Assembly (NCBI RefSeq): GCF_964033635.1
Contig: NZ_OZ035533.1
Location: 2,852,001-2,916,000, forward strand
Direction: 5' to 3'
Origin: Chitinophaga sp. MM2321
Lineage (GTDB): Bacteria > Bacteroidota > Bacteroidia > Chitinophagales > Chitinophagaceae
Length of the DNA stretch: 64,000 nucleotides
Below are positions 28,273-36,431 of this stretch, piece by piece. A program made the position numbers and the translations under genes. A model generated the notes under the pieces. The model saw only the letters and a list, made by a program, of their open reading frames with translations. It was not told the DNA's origin and made no database searches. The first letter of the stretch is position 1. Every line of letters starts with the position of its first letter.

Positions 28273-29328
28273 TCAAGGTCTGTATTTCCTTAATAGAACT
28301 TTAGACTTTAACAGCTGCTTTTTCGTAAAGAAATGTATTCGCTCATGATACAGCATCCAACCTCCGACAGCGCCCATTGCACTTCCGATTAATATATCCA
28401 AAAACCTTATTGCTATCAGATGATCAGGGTGTCCCATTAAACTTATATTAGGTTCCGCAAGGAATATGGTTAACATGGAAATAAAAACAACAGCTATCCC
28501 ATAATTTCTCACAACAAGAAATTCGACGATCGTTTGAAGGATCAAAATACTTATACATATTCCTAATGTAGTAATGTTCATTTGCAAGATGAACCAGGTT
28601 AAGCCAAGACCGATAAAAGTACCTAATACCCTTTGTGCTGCTCTCATCCAGATGTGTTTGGCAGTTACTCCCTGCATGACCGCCATACAGGAAATGGGTA
28701 CCCAATAGGGATTTTCAAGTTTTAGTAAAATGGCTGTCAGCAACGCCAATCCTACCATGACACCAAAAATTATCGATTCTGTCATGTTTATATAGGTGTT
28801 TTTCTGTAAAACCATTACATCAGGCTTGTTAGTGGCTTCCCGTAAGACAAGGATACTGTAAAACAATGCTATCATACAGGCAATCATTACGCCAATGGAA
28901 AAATTTCCGATGCTGCTGGCTATATCTGTCCGGTTGTGGGGAAGCGATATTGCTATCGAAGCTACCATAATGAAGAAAAAGTTTCCCGGTGGACGGGTCA
29001 GCTCAAGCCGATTCAGCGAATAGTGCACGCCGAAAGTATATAACGCCAACATCAAGGGAGTCAACCACGCACTAAATGAAAAAACTACACCTATGGCAAA
29101 CGAGAAAATAAAGCCGAATCCGCAAACCATCAGAATCATCATGCGATTAACCAGCCTGTTGGATTGAATATACAGAATGACCAATGCCCCGATTGATGCG
29201 AGTTTCCCTGCATTCATATCATCATACAAAAGGCCTAGTAATAATGGAATGGCGACACAAAATCCTGCTACAACCGGAAGATGCCAGGCCCGGTCTGTTT
29301 TATTGAATTTGAATAGTTGCTTCCACAT
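28273..29328 (-). CDS. FUSC-family inner-membrane transporter-like protein
   Basis: ATG at 29328 is preferred over an upstream TTG at 29340, giving 351 residues. About ten hydrophobic helices form two similar halves, with short charged loops. The second half contains NPYWVPISCMAVMQG and WMRAAQRVLGTFIGLGLTW, the FUSC-type signature seen in aromatic-acid exporters. No large soluble C-terminal domain is present, so it is the short form. It is predicted to export or move small, possibly aromatic, acids. It stands alone between the AbiE pair and the DoxX-like/AraC pair, with no evident co-transcription. Confidence 0.8.
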   Translation of the reverse strand: MWKQLFKFNKTDRAWHLPVVAGFCVAIPLLLGLLYDDMNAGKLASIGALVILYIQSNRLVNRMMILMVCGFGFIFSFAIGVVFSFSAWLTPLMLALYTFGVHYSLNRLELTRPPGNFFFIMVASIAISLPHNRTDIASSIGNFSIGVMIACMIALFYSILVLREATNKPDVMVLQKNTYINMTESIIFGVMVGLALLTAILLKLENPYWVPISCMAVMQGVTAKHIWMRAAQRVLGTFIGLGLTWFILQMNITTLGICISILILQTIVEFLVVRNYGIAVVFISMLTIFLAEPNISLMGHPDHLIAIRFLDILIGSAMGAVGGWMLYHERIHFFTKKQLLKSKVLLRKYRP

Positions 29329-29467
29329 ACGATACAGCAAATTAAATAAAAGATCGCAGCTAAAAGCACGCTTGTTACGTTTCCGAATAATCCCATCAGG
29401 AGATCGTCACAGGAGATTCGAGCCCTAGATAATCCCAAACGACGCATAGAAATACCAAAATAATTTT

Positions 29468-29519
29468 ATCCGGACTATCTGATTAGCGGCGCCATGGCGG
29501 GTACTCCGATAGTCCGGAT
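29468..29519. terminator. Hairpin terminator, possibly bidirectional
   Basis: 12-bp arms ATCCGGACTATC / GATAGTCCGGAT around a 28-base GC-rich centre, just behind the stop of the leftward membrane-protein gene. T-rich sequence follows the stem on the plus strand and an A/T-rich stretch on the minus strand. Confidence 0.7.
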
Positions 29520-29535
29520 TTTTTAACACGACGTT

Positions 29536-30645
29536 TTATGGCTCCGGCACTTTGTTCAGGTTCATCTCTATTTTATCTTCCTGCAACGTTCCTGAAAAAT
29601 GGTAGCTACCCGGCTTGCCTGCAGGCAGAAACGTACCTGCAAAGCCGGCTTTAAAGTCCCGTGGGAATCGCCAGTTTACGTTGATACTGTCTGTGGCCTT
29701 GTTAAAGTGGTAGGTGCCGATATAGCGGCTCTTATAATGATTAAATTCCAGGACCAGGTCATCCTGCAAATCCATATAGACGGTAGTCAATACACTGTCT
29801 TTAACGCTTTGCGCTGCTACCGGTTTTCCATTCACTTTCAGATCCGATACGGTATACTTCCCGGTGAACTGCGGATGCCTGTCCGGGAACCGATGGACAG
29901 CCAGCAACGCCAACGGTATCAGCACTACAGCCGCCCGAAGCCATTGCTTCGTATATTTTGTCGTATCCGGCAACGATACCAGGTGAATAGTTTTAAAGAA
30001 AAAGTTAACCAGGCTGGTGTAAGACTGCATCAGTAAATATATCACGCAGGCAAAGAGAATAAGCGCGTGTGCCAGCACACCCGGATGCAGCTGGTAAAAA
30101 ATATCTATCAGAATAATATTGAGCAGCACAGGCACCATAATGATGAGGCCAAGGAGCCTGGTACGGGCGAATAAAAGCAGATAGGCGCTGGAGATCTGGG
30201 ACACAGCAATCGCTACTGTAAAAGGATAAGACCTCCTGAAATAGGCCCAGGTCAGCGTTTCACTGTCAAGACTGCCGAACGGCAGATCCAGTACACCAAG
30301 TGGCACCACCATTTGCAGGTGAAAGATCTTATGCCAGCCAAAGGCCGAAAAATCATAAGCCAGTGTGTACAGCAGTAACCCATGCAAAAAGGAAAGGGTA
30401 ACAAGGCTGTTGCCCTTTCCTTTTCTTTCGCGGCGGTGCCAGATGAAGGCATATTCCAGGCAACCAAACACCAGCAATAACGCCAATGCCCAGATCACTA
30501 TCATGGGCATCCAGCCATCAGCAGACAGGCTCAGCAAACGACGTAAGACGGCACCACTCAGTAATCCGGCCAGCAAACAAACCAACAACTTTTTAGAGAA
30601 CTTTACTTTTTCCATAGCATATTTATTTTGAGCAATAATAGCCAT
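29536..30645 (-). CDS. DoxX-like multi-pass membrane protein
   Basis: The frame begins at a TTG (30660) overlapping the AraC gene; ATG at 30645 (369 residues) or 30615 (359) is more likely. Seven or eight hydrophobic segments fill the first two thirds, including FGWHKIFHLQMVVP and FTVAIAVSQISSAYLLLFARTRLLGLIIMVPVLLNI, a DoxX-like pattern. The last 100 residues form a soluble domain (DLKVNGKPVAAQ, DDLVLEFNHYKSRYIGTYHFN). It follows an AraC regulator by 11 bases or so on the same strand, suggesting co-transcription. Its biochemical role is unknown. Confidence 0.65.
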   Translation of the reverse strand: MAIIAQNKYAMEKVKFSKKLLVCLLAGLLSGAVLRRLLSLSADGWMPMIVIWALALLLVFGCLEYAFIWHRRERKGKGNSLVTLSFLHGLLLYTLAYDFSAFGWHKIFHLQMVVPLGVLDLPFGSLDSETLTWAYFRRSYPFTVAIAVSQISSAYLLLFARTRLLGLIIMVPVLLNIILIDIFYQLHPGVLAHALILFACVIYLLMQSYTSLVNFFFKTIHLVSLPDTTKYTKQWLRAAVVLIPLALLAVHRFPDRHPQFTGKYTVSDLKVNGKPVAAQSVKDSVLTTVYMDLQDDLVLEFNHYKSRYIGTYHFNKATDSINVNWRFPRDFKAGFAGTFLPAGKPGSYHFSGTLQEDKIEMNLNKVPEP

Positions 30646-30656
30646 GGAAAAATGTT

Positions 30657-31742
30657 TCAATGCCCGTCTGTATCCGTCCGAACCTGTAATTGCTGGTATT
30701 GCCTGGGCGACATACCAGTTATTTTCCTGAAGGCGGTGTTAAAAGTAGTTTTTGCATTAAAGCCTGCTTCAAATGCAATTCCCAGTATACTCAGGTGACT
30801 ACATTCCTCCGCATGCAACAACATTTTTGCCTTTTCTACGCGATAGTGATTTATATATTGATAAAAGTTCTGACCATATCCCTTATTTAAAAGCCAGGAC
30901 AATTCATGAATAGAAATGTTCATTTGCTTTGCCAGTCCGGGCAATGTGAGATCGCTATCCCGGTATACCTGCTCCTGCTCCATCAGGCAGGCTAACTTTT
31001 CTTTCAGGTGTTCCAATTCCCGGGGTTGCAGTCGCGGAGCAACAGGCGCCACAGTCAACACTTTCCTGAGTGCCGCCCGGTCGTTTTCCGTATAATCGAA
31101 GACTTCCCGCTGCTGCAAAGCGGCATAAGCAACCAGGTATACGGCGATGCAATAACCTATACCCGCAACGGGTATTATCGCAGTGCTGATCTGCCATACC
31201 TGGTTATACCATAACAATATCATGGCGGCAATACCTCCCAACAACCATTGCAGCCATTTCAGGCTGATCACATGGGTATTGCCGGTAAATTGTCTCAGCT
31301 CCCGCTGGTGCCTCCAAAGCAGCCAGAAAGATAACAACCAGTAGAGCAGCATTTGCAGTTTCAAGCCAATTCCAACAACAGCCCCCATAAATGGCGGCAT
31401 GTAAGCACTTCCTCCCATCAGCAAAGGAAGAAATAAAACTGTGGGCAGAAAATGCCAGCTCTCTTTCCTTACCGGCCCGGGTGTAATGGCCGTAAAATAC
31501 CGCACACTAAGATACAGCGAAGGCGCCATTGCAAAACGCACAGTTTCTGTGAGGGGTACCAGGTAAGAATAGCGTTTATCCAACCCCGTATGTTCTGCAA
31601 TATAGGCCAACAAAGCACCTCCGGCACAAAGGAAAAATGCGCCCAGCCAACGGTTCGCGATGGTATTTGTTTTAGTTGCATCGCTCAGTAATACAAACGA
31701 CAACAGGCAGATACTACCGCAGGCAAAATAGTAGAATACCAC
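30657..31742 (-). CDS. AraC-family regulator with N-terminal membrane domain
   Basis: 361 residues from a GTG start (the true start could be slightly different). The N-terminal 220 residues contain about seven hydrophobic helices. The C-terminal 110 residues hold an AraC double helix-turn-helix: LTLPGLAKQMNISIHELSWLLNKG.GQNFYQYIN..RVEKAKMLL and LGIAFEAGFNAKTTFNTAFRKITGMSPRQY. This architecture is common in Bacteroidota for regulators sensing a signal at the membrane. It precedes the DoxX-like membrane protein and probably controls that gene or itself. Confidence 0.88.
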   Translation of the reverse strand: MVFYYFACGSICLLSFVLLSDATKTNTIANRWLGAFFLCAGGALLAYIAEHTGLDKRYSYLVPLTETVRFAMAPSLYLSVRYFTAITPGPVRKESWHFLPTVLFLPLLMGGSAYMPPFMGAVVGIGLKLQMLLYWLLSFWLLWRHQRELRQFTGNTHVISLKWLQWLLGGIAAMILLWYNQVWQISTAIIPVAGIGYCIAVYLVAYAALQQREVFDYTENDRAALRKVLTVAPVAPRLQPRELEHLKEKLACLMEQEQVYRDSDLTLPGLAKQMNISIHELSWLLNKGYGQNFYQYINHYRVEKAKMLLHAEECSHLSILGIAFEAGFNAKTTFNTAFRKITGMSPRQYQQLQVRTDTDGH

Positions 31743-31822
31743 TTTTAGTTTTGGAGTATAAGATGATAAAAAGTTGTTTTTCCATAAAAGCGGGCAGCCA
31801 ATTCATGGTCCACCAGGCTATA

Positions 31823-32038
31823 TTAATATTTCAGAAAGCCAGCAACAATCTCCTCCTTCAATCCTGCATAAATACAAAACTCTGCCACCGTCACAAATTC
31901 TCCTTTCTTTTTGCCATTGGCTTTACGGATCTGCTGCAGCATTTTCCGGGCGGTACGCTCACTCCTACCGGTAATATTCTGGATGTCTTTTGCATAAATC
32001 ACTATGCGATTAGGTACTAATATGTGCAAATTCGGCAT
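31823..32038 (-). CDS. Small putative helix-turn-helix protein
   Basis: 71 residues, basic (K/R-rich), containing YAKDIQNITGRSERTARKMLQQIRKANGKKKGEFVTVAEFC, which reads like a helix-turn-helix with a basic wing. I recall similar short proteins in Bacteroidota mobile or phage-like cassettes but know no function. It is divergent from the 255-residue gene at 32182 with 143 bases between them, so it may regulate that cassette. Confidence 0.55.
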   Translation of the reverse strand: MPNLHILVPNRIVIYAKDIQNITGRSERTARKMLQQIRKANGKKKGEFVTVAEFCIYAGLKEEIVAGFLKY

Positions 32039-32132
32039 AATCGGAATGGAAATTTTGCAGGGTTAAAATGCCGGCTTAGTTTGGTGTGGTTAAATGCAAA
32101 TTTATAACATTCTGCGCAGATGTGAGCCTAAC

Positions 32133-32160
32133 GGGGCTGGCTATGTGAAAGCCCTTTTTT
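32133..32160 (+). terminator. Terminator-like hairpin in the leader of the 255-residue gene
   Basis: GGGCT pairs with AGCCC around a 10-13-base loop and is followed by six T. It ends only 21 bases before the ATG at 32182, so it may act as an attenuator in the leader. Confidence 0.5.
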
Positions 32161-32181
32161 ATTATCTAAAATTATTTTCCA

Positions 32182-32949
32182 ATGGCAAGACAAAACGGAA
32201 TAATTCCTTTGAAAGGAACAATTGGCAATATCACCTTTTATAAAACAAAGGTCGGTCACCTCGCCCGTGAGAAAGGTGGTGTTGATGGCAACCGTATCGC
32301 TACAGATCCGGCGTTTATACGTACCCGTGAAAATGGTGCAGAGTTTGGCCGTGCCGGTAAGGCGGGGAAAGTGCTGCGGGCCGCCTTCCGGGCAATGCTG
32401 TTAAACACCCGGGATAGTTACATGGCAGCGCGGTTGGTTCGTGAGATGATGAAGGTCATCAAGGCAGATGCCACCAATGTACGGGGGCAACGCAACATTA
32501 TCGATGGTGAAGCCGAGTTGCTGAACGGGTTTGAATTCAATAGCAATGCACGTTTAGAAGGCTCGTTTTATGCACCTTTCACGGCTACAATTGATCGTGC
32601 TGCCGGCATGCTTACGGTAGACGTTCCAGCTTTCATTCCTGTTAATATGGTGGCAGCACCAGCTGGAGCCACACATTTTAAAATTGTGGCCGCTGGCGCT
32701 GAGATAGATTTCGAAGCGGAAACGTTTATCAATGGAAATGCTGCGACTCCTGAAACGGCTACTAATGCAGCGACAGCTGATGTTGCAAGTCTGGCGATAA
32801 ATGTTACGGCAAACAGTACAAAACCATTGTTCCTGGCTTTGGGCATCGTGTTTTACCAGCAAGTAAACGGTGTGCTGTATAGCATCAAGAACGGCGCTTA
32901 CAATGCACTGGCGTTGGTTGCTGTTTCAGGTGTTGCAACGGCGCCATAG
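32182..32949 (+). CDS. Conserved Bacteroidota hypothetical protein of unknown function
   Basis: 255 residues, no signal peptide. The basic N-terminal third (MARQNGIIPLKGTIGNITFY, then LAREKGG, RTRENGAEFGRAGKAGKVLR) is helix-prone and rich in R/K/G. The C-terminal half (about 110-255) is Ala/Thr/Val-rich and beta-like. I recall proteins with the same N-terminus in several Bacteroidota, usually followed by a very small hydrophobic protein, as here. A phage-like structural or DNA-packaging role is conceivable but unproven. It has a leader hairpin upstream, and a terminator closes the cassette at 33275. Confidence 0.7.
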   Translation: MARQNGIIPLKGTIGNITFYKTKVGHLAREKGGVDGNRIATDPAFIRTRENGAEFGRAGKAGKVLRAAFRAMLLNTRDSYMAARLVREMMKVIKADATNVRGQRNIIDGEAELLNGFEFNSNARLEGSFYAPFTATIDRAAGMLTVDVPAFIPVNMVAAPAGATHFKIVAAGAEIDFEAETFINGNAATPETATNAATADVASLAINVTANSTKPLFLALGIVFYQQVNGVLYSIKNGAYNALALVAVSGVATAP

Positions 32950-33003
32950 TTCTTCTATGGCATTGAACGACACCATATTTTTTAACATCTAAAAGTAAAG
33001 TGT

Positions 33004-33228
33004 ATGAAAATAGCGCAACGTCTTACATCATCTACGCCGCCTTTTTTTAGCAAGGTCCGAAATATAGGCTTGATCCTGACAGCCATCAGCGGCGCCCTTT
33101 TGGGGGTACCGGTACTCCCCGTTATAGTTGCCAAAATTGCCGGTTACCTGGCGGTTGCTGGTACTGTAATGGCGGGAGTAAGTCAGGCGGCAGTAGATAA
33201 TAAGAGCGGTTCATCCGCTAAGAAATAG
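33004..33228 (+). CDS. Small hydrophobic protein (possible holin-like membrane protein)
   Basis: 74 residues with a short polar N-terminus, then two hydrophobic segments (NIGLILTAISGALLGVPVLPVIVAKIAGYLAVAGTVMAG split by prolines) and a polar, lysine-ending tail. Size and topology resemble holins or small membrane partners. It lies 54 bases after the 255-residue gene on the same strand and before a strong terminator, so the two form one transcript. The function is not known. Confidence 0.6.
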   Translation: MKIAQRLTSSTPPFFSKVRNIGLILTAISGALLGVPVLPVIVAKIAGYLAVAGTVMAGVSQAAVDNKSGSSAKK

Positions 33229-33274
33229 TTCTTCCGGCTAAAGGTGTGGTTACCTTACGGATTGTTTGGTGTAA

Positions 33275-33306
33275 AAGCCCTCTGCCAGATAGCAGAGGGC
33301 TTTTTT
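33275..33306. terminator. Strong hairpin terminator shared by convergent genes
   Basis: 11-bp arms AAGCCCTCTGC / GCAGAGGGCTT with a 6-base loop, followed on the plus strand by TTTT. It overlaps the last base pairs of the leftward XRE gene and serves the rightward two-gene cassette. Confidence 0.85.
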
Positions 33307-33640
33307 ATCCAATCAGGGATTGTAGCTTTGCTTTTGTACTAAAGGCTTCAATGACTGCAATCACGTGAGCTTTATCTTCTGCTAATAAACTGTCAAATTG
33401 CTTTAACTGTATAGGAATGTCGTTTGAATCAGTACTGCCTTTAGGAATTCCATTGATAAGATGATCCAAAGAAACATTTAAGGCTTTAGCCATTTTAGAA
33501 GCGACATCTATGGATGGTGTTATTGTATCCCTTTCATACTTGCTTACAATATCCCCACTGGTACCTATATGATCCCCTAGTTCTGTCTGCTTCATTTTTT
33601 TCTGTTTCCGCAAAATAGTTAGGCGTTCTCCAAAAGTCAT
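33305..33640 (-). CDS. XRE-family helix-turn-helix regulator
   Basis: 111 residues. An N-terminal Cro/CI-type domain (FGERLTILRKQKKMKQTELGDHIGTSGDIVSKYER..TPSIDVASKMAKALNVSLDHLI) covers residues 1-65, and a short C-terminal helical tail follows. It is divergent from the SymE-type toxin gene at 33863 with 222 bases between. The gap contains AATTCAATT and AATTGAATT half-sites (33663-33671 and 33704-33712), which could be its operator. It is typical of regulators in mobile or toxin-antitoxin regions. Confidence 0.88.
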   Translation of the reverse strand: MTFGERLTILRKQKKMKQTELGDHIGTSGDIVSKYERDTITPSIDVASKMAKALNVSLDHLINGIPKGSTDSNDIPIQLKQFDSLLAEDKAHVIAVIEAFSTKAKLQSLIG

Positions 33641-33862
33641 AGTATTCTATTGATTTATAAAAAATTCAATTCTCTTAAATCTAGGAATAAGAAACAACAT
33701 AACAATTGAATTAAATATTTATTTAATGCAAAATAGAGTTATAACACTAATCTAGAACCATCAAAACTTGACAATTTAAAGACATAAAACTCCAATAAAA
33801 GAGCGATAATACTTGTTTAACAATAGAATTATAGCTATATTTATAGCACAATAATACTAATT

Positions 33863-34093
33863 ATGAAAAGCATAAAGAAAACGAGAAACTTAACCGTAAA
33901 GTATGTTTATCAGGAACGTGCTTACAATTCAAAAGCATTACCCCTCATATCTCTAGCGGGGCTTTGGTTGCAAAACGCTGGTTTCGAAATCGGAGATAAC
34001 ATAGCTGTTTCCGTAGAACGTAATAAGCTGGTGATAAAGATTGCCACTAAGGCTCCCAAACAAGAAGAATATGAAGAATATATGGAAGACTAA
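33863..34093 (+). CDS. SymE-family toxin-like protein
   Basis: 76 residues. The segment SLAGLWLQNAGFEIGDNIAV followed by SVERNKLVIKIA matches the SymE toxin domain (RGxWLxxAGFxxGxxVxV..G.LVI), an AbrB-like fold reported to act as an RNA-damaging toxin in E. coli. In type I systems it is kept silent by an antisense RNA over its 5' region; no such RNA can be shown here. An acidic C-terminal tail (KQEEYEEYMED) is present. It stands opposite an XRE regulator. Confidence 0.8.
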   Translation: MKSIKKTRNLTVKYVYQERAYNSKALPLISLAGLWLQNAGFEIGDNIAVSVERNKLVIKIATKAPKQEEYEEYMED

Positions 34094-34173
34094 ACAACAT
34101 TCTGTTAACCCTACAACGGGCATCCTACCAAACTTCCCCAAGGGCAGGACCTTATAACCCAAACACATATTTT

Positions 34174-34566
34174 ATGAACTCCAAAAAACACAATCGCCAG
34201 CAGATGGCGTTCGAGCAATCTTTGTCTAAATTATTCCCTCTTTTACCCTTATCGGAAAATGAATTGCATGATAGCTATACCAGGCTATGCAACTTCCCGA
34301 TTTACATAAAGGAATGTTTATCCCGTGAATTGGGCTGGACGAAGGAAGAATTTTTTCAAAGGGTACTGCCACCACTCGCTGGTTATAATCATAAAGGGCT
34401 TAATGAGGCAGAAACAATAATAGTTCGGGCTGTTATTAAAGCCCGGCTTAAAATGTTTACCCAATACCTGGAAGATGCGCCAGAATTAGTATGCTCACTA
34501 CGGAACAGCAGCAACCAGTGTTTTGGAGGTGGCGCAACCAACGAACAACGGGCAGACCGTCTTTAA
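34174..34566 (+). CDS. Hypothetical protein
   Basis: 130 residues, soluble and mostly alpha-helical, with LPLSENELHDSYTRLCNFPIYIKECLSRELGWTKEEFF in the middle. No recognised domain. It lies 80 bases after the SymE-type gene and 34 bases before the PIN gene on the same strand, so it may belong to a small toxin operon. It could be an accessory or antitoxin-like protein, but nothing in the sequence proves this. Confidence 0.5.
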   Translation: MNSKKHNRQQMAFEQSLSKLFPLLPLSENELHDSYTRLCNFPIYIKECLSRELGWTKEEFFQRVLPPLAGYNHKGLNEAETIIVRAVIKARLKMFTQYLEDAPELVCSLRNSSNQCFGGGATNEQRADRL

Positions 34567-34600
34567 CCCTCTCTCTTAATCCAATTTCCTTTATAATTTT

Positions 34601-35071
34601 ATGATACATGTATATACTGACACCTCAGTAGTGGGAGGTTGTTTTGATAAAGAGTTTAAAGAACACAGCCTGGCGCTTTTTGAAGAGTTCAAAAGGGGAG
34701 CAAAAAAACTGATTTTATCCGACCTGGTCAAAATGGAGCTTGAATTAGCTAGCAGAGAGGTTAATGAAAAGCCCGATGAAGTACCAAGGCGGTATAAAAT
34801 TGAAATTAAAAGCACACTAAAAGCCTCGAAGCTGGCTGCAACTTATATAGCAGAAGGTGCACTAAGCAACAAATGTTATAATGATGCTCTACATATTGCA
34901 CTCGCTACGCTTCACAGTGCTGACATACTTGCCAGTTGGAATTTTAAGCATATTGTAAACCTTGACCGGATAAAGTTATATAATTCCATTAATTTGCAGA
35001 TGGGTTACAGGGTAATTGAAATCAGAACACCAAGAGAAATTTTAAAACCAAACGACCATGAAAAAAGGTAA
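34601..35071 (+). CDS. PIN-domain protein, VapC-like toxin
   Basis: 156 residues. The N-terminus HVYTDTSVVGGCFD has the first PIN acidic residue (D7) followed by TS. A second acidic cluster lies in the centre (SDLVKMELE), and NDALHIALATLHSADILASWNFKHI provides the third acidic residue and the LxSWN(F/Y)KH stretch typical of Bacteroidota PIN proteins. It is predicted to be a Mg-dependent ribonuclease toxin. A 52-residue gene overlaps its 3' end by 14 bases and is the probable antitoxin, in toxin-first order. Confidence 0.85.
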   Translation: MIHVYTDTSVVGGCFDKEFKEHSLALFEEFKRGAKKLILSDLVKMELELASREVNEKPDEVPRRYKIEIKSTLKASKLAATYIAEGALSNKCYNDALHIALATLHSADILASWNFKHIVNLDRIKLYNSINLQMGYRVIEIRTPREILKPNDHEKR

Positions 35072-35216
35072 AAAGTACGATGCAGTGGCCGAGGTGAGAA
35101 AAATCAGGGAAGAGTTAAGCCTGAAATATTGGGGGCATCCTGATTTGTTATTAAAAGACCTTAAAGCTGTAAGAGAAAGATATAGTCAGCGACTAAAGGA
35201 CGCGAGAAACCATTAA
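35058..35216 (+). CDS. Small partner of the PIN toxin, candidate antitoxin
   Basis: 52 residues: ATG at 35058, stop at 35216. The protein is highly charged and helical (KYDAVAEVRKIREELSLKYW, then HPDLLLKDLKAVRERYSQRL), like the short antitoxins that follow PIN toxins in Bacteroidota. It overlaps the toxin gene by 14 bases in another frame, implying translational coupling. No DNA-binding motif is obvious, so it may act only by binding the toxin. Confidence 0.7.
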   Translation: MKKGKKYDAVAEVRKIREELSLKYWGHPDLLLKDLKAVRERYSQRLKDARNH

Positions 35217-36431
35217 TTACATAGCTGCATTCTCTCTATAATGAAACTCCAGATAGCGCAGTAAACAATCAATTCTTAGAATTTAAAAAGAATACCGGCT
35301 GAAATCGATGGTGTGCCGGCCTGCACTACTATGCAACTATGCGTAGTTATAAGGTGCTGCGCCAAAAACATCATCGATACTGCCGGCTTCCTATATCGGT
35401 CAGGTGGCATGTGAGTAGGCACTATCGTATTGATCAGCAAGAACGTCATACGAATCTTTCAGTAAAAGCGGTTAACGTCCGGGAGAATAGATGATGCGTT
35501 ACAGTTGCTGGGACTATGATCTACTGCCGATCGAAGTGATAATGCTGAGCCTATTTTCTACCGATGCCCGCATCATTTGTTCTCGCGGACGCCGCAAGAT
35601 AGTGCAAAGCTGATCAGGGTACCGGCGCTGGTGTTCGCGCGCCTGATTCTCCCGCTAAATAGCGTTACTGTCGCCCTACTGCCATTCCGCCCCGGCCATT
35701 GCGCACGTACTGCGCCTAAAGCGCAGCGGAAAGGGCAAGCTAAGTAAGAGCCGCAGCTGGCGCCTTTGAACTTTATCTAGCCGGGAGCGCAGCGGATGGC
35801 AAAATCAAAGATGGAAGGCCACAGCGAACAAAATGGACAGCGAAGGGATGCCAGCTATAAAAACCACCTTGCTGGTGATAGCCCTAGCCAGACCGGAGCT
35901 GGCCGAACGGAGGCAGAAGGAGCACATAAAGCGTGACAGGATGGAGCGCAGCGGAGCCCTGGCGCGATTTATGCCCACTGAAGCCGCAGTGTGCCCCTTG
36001 AACCTTCATTTAATGACAGATCAAAAAGTAGTAAAGGACACCAAACACTGGAGTCTTTTCATACATTCCCCTATATATAACATTCTCCTATTAGCCATAC
36101 AAAATTTTAGTATATTTAGTAGGTTACCACAACTATTTTATTTCTCCCAAGGAACAAATAATTTTGCGCGGGATGAGGAACACTAGCATTACATTAATTC
36201 AGGAAATAATACCCTTTATCTATTTAATCGATATCTAAATATACCGATGCAATCTATGTATTAGTCGGATCTGCGAAGCCAGTGAATAATAAAACCAAAG
36301 ATAGTACGAAGTGCACTCTTGTTCAATATATTGGTGCTGCGAATTTATTACAAGACCTATCTGCCAATAATGGACATTAATTTTTAAAATAAATTCACGT
36401 TTAAAACCCCTATCACTTAAATACAATCCAA
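35217..36431. other. 1.2-kb region without a credible gene, GC-rich middle
   Basis: The stretch from about 35560 to 36010 is clearly richer in G+C than its flanks. The 10-mer GCGCAGCGGA occurs three times (35721-35730, 35787-35796, 35946-35955). Open frames here (for example 35833-36186) have no protein-like character. Such GC-rich spacers with repeats recall intergenic parts of conjugative or mobilisable elements, but no relaxase, integrase or origin was found. The last 250 bases are AT-rich and precede the second metallopeptidase gene. Confidence 0.4.

Noticed and set aside
29395..29440. tRNA-like T-arm string (GATTCGAGCCC)
   Set aside because: The flanking bases do not form the 5-bp T-stem and no acceptor, D or anticodon arm is present.
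35833..36186. 117-codon open frame in the GC-rich spacer
   Set aside because: Composition changes abruptly within it, no start signal and no protein-like pattern; it is probably random.
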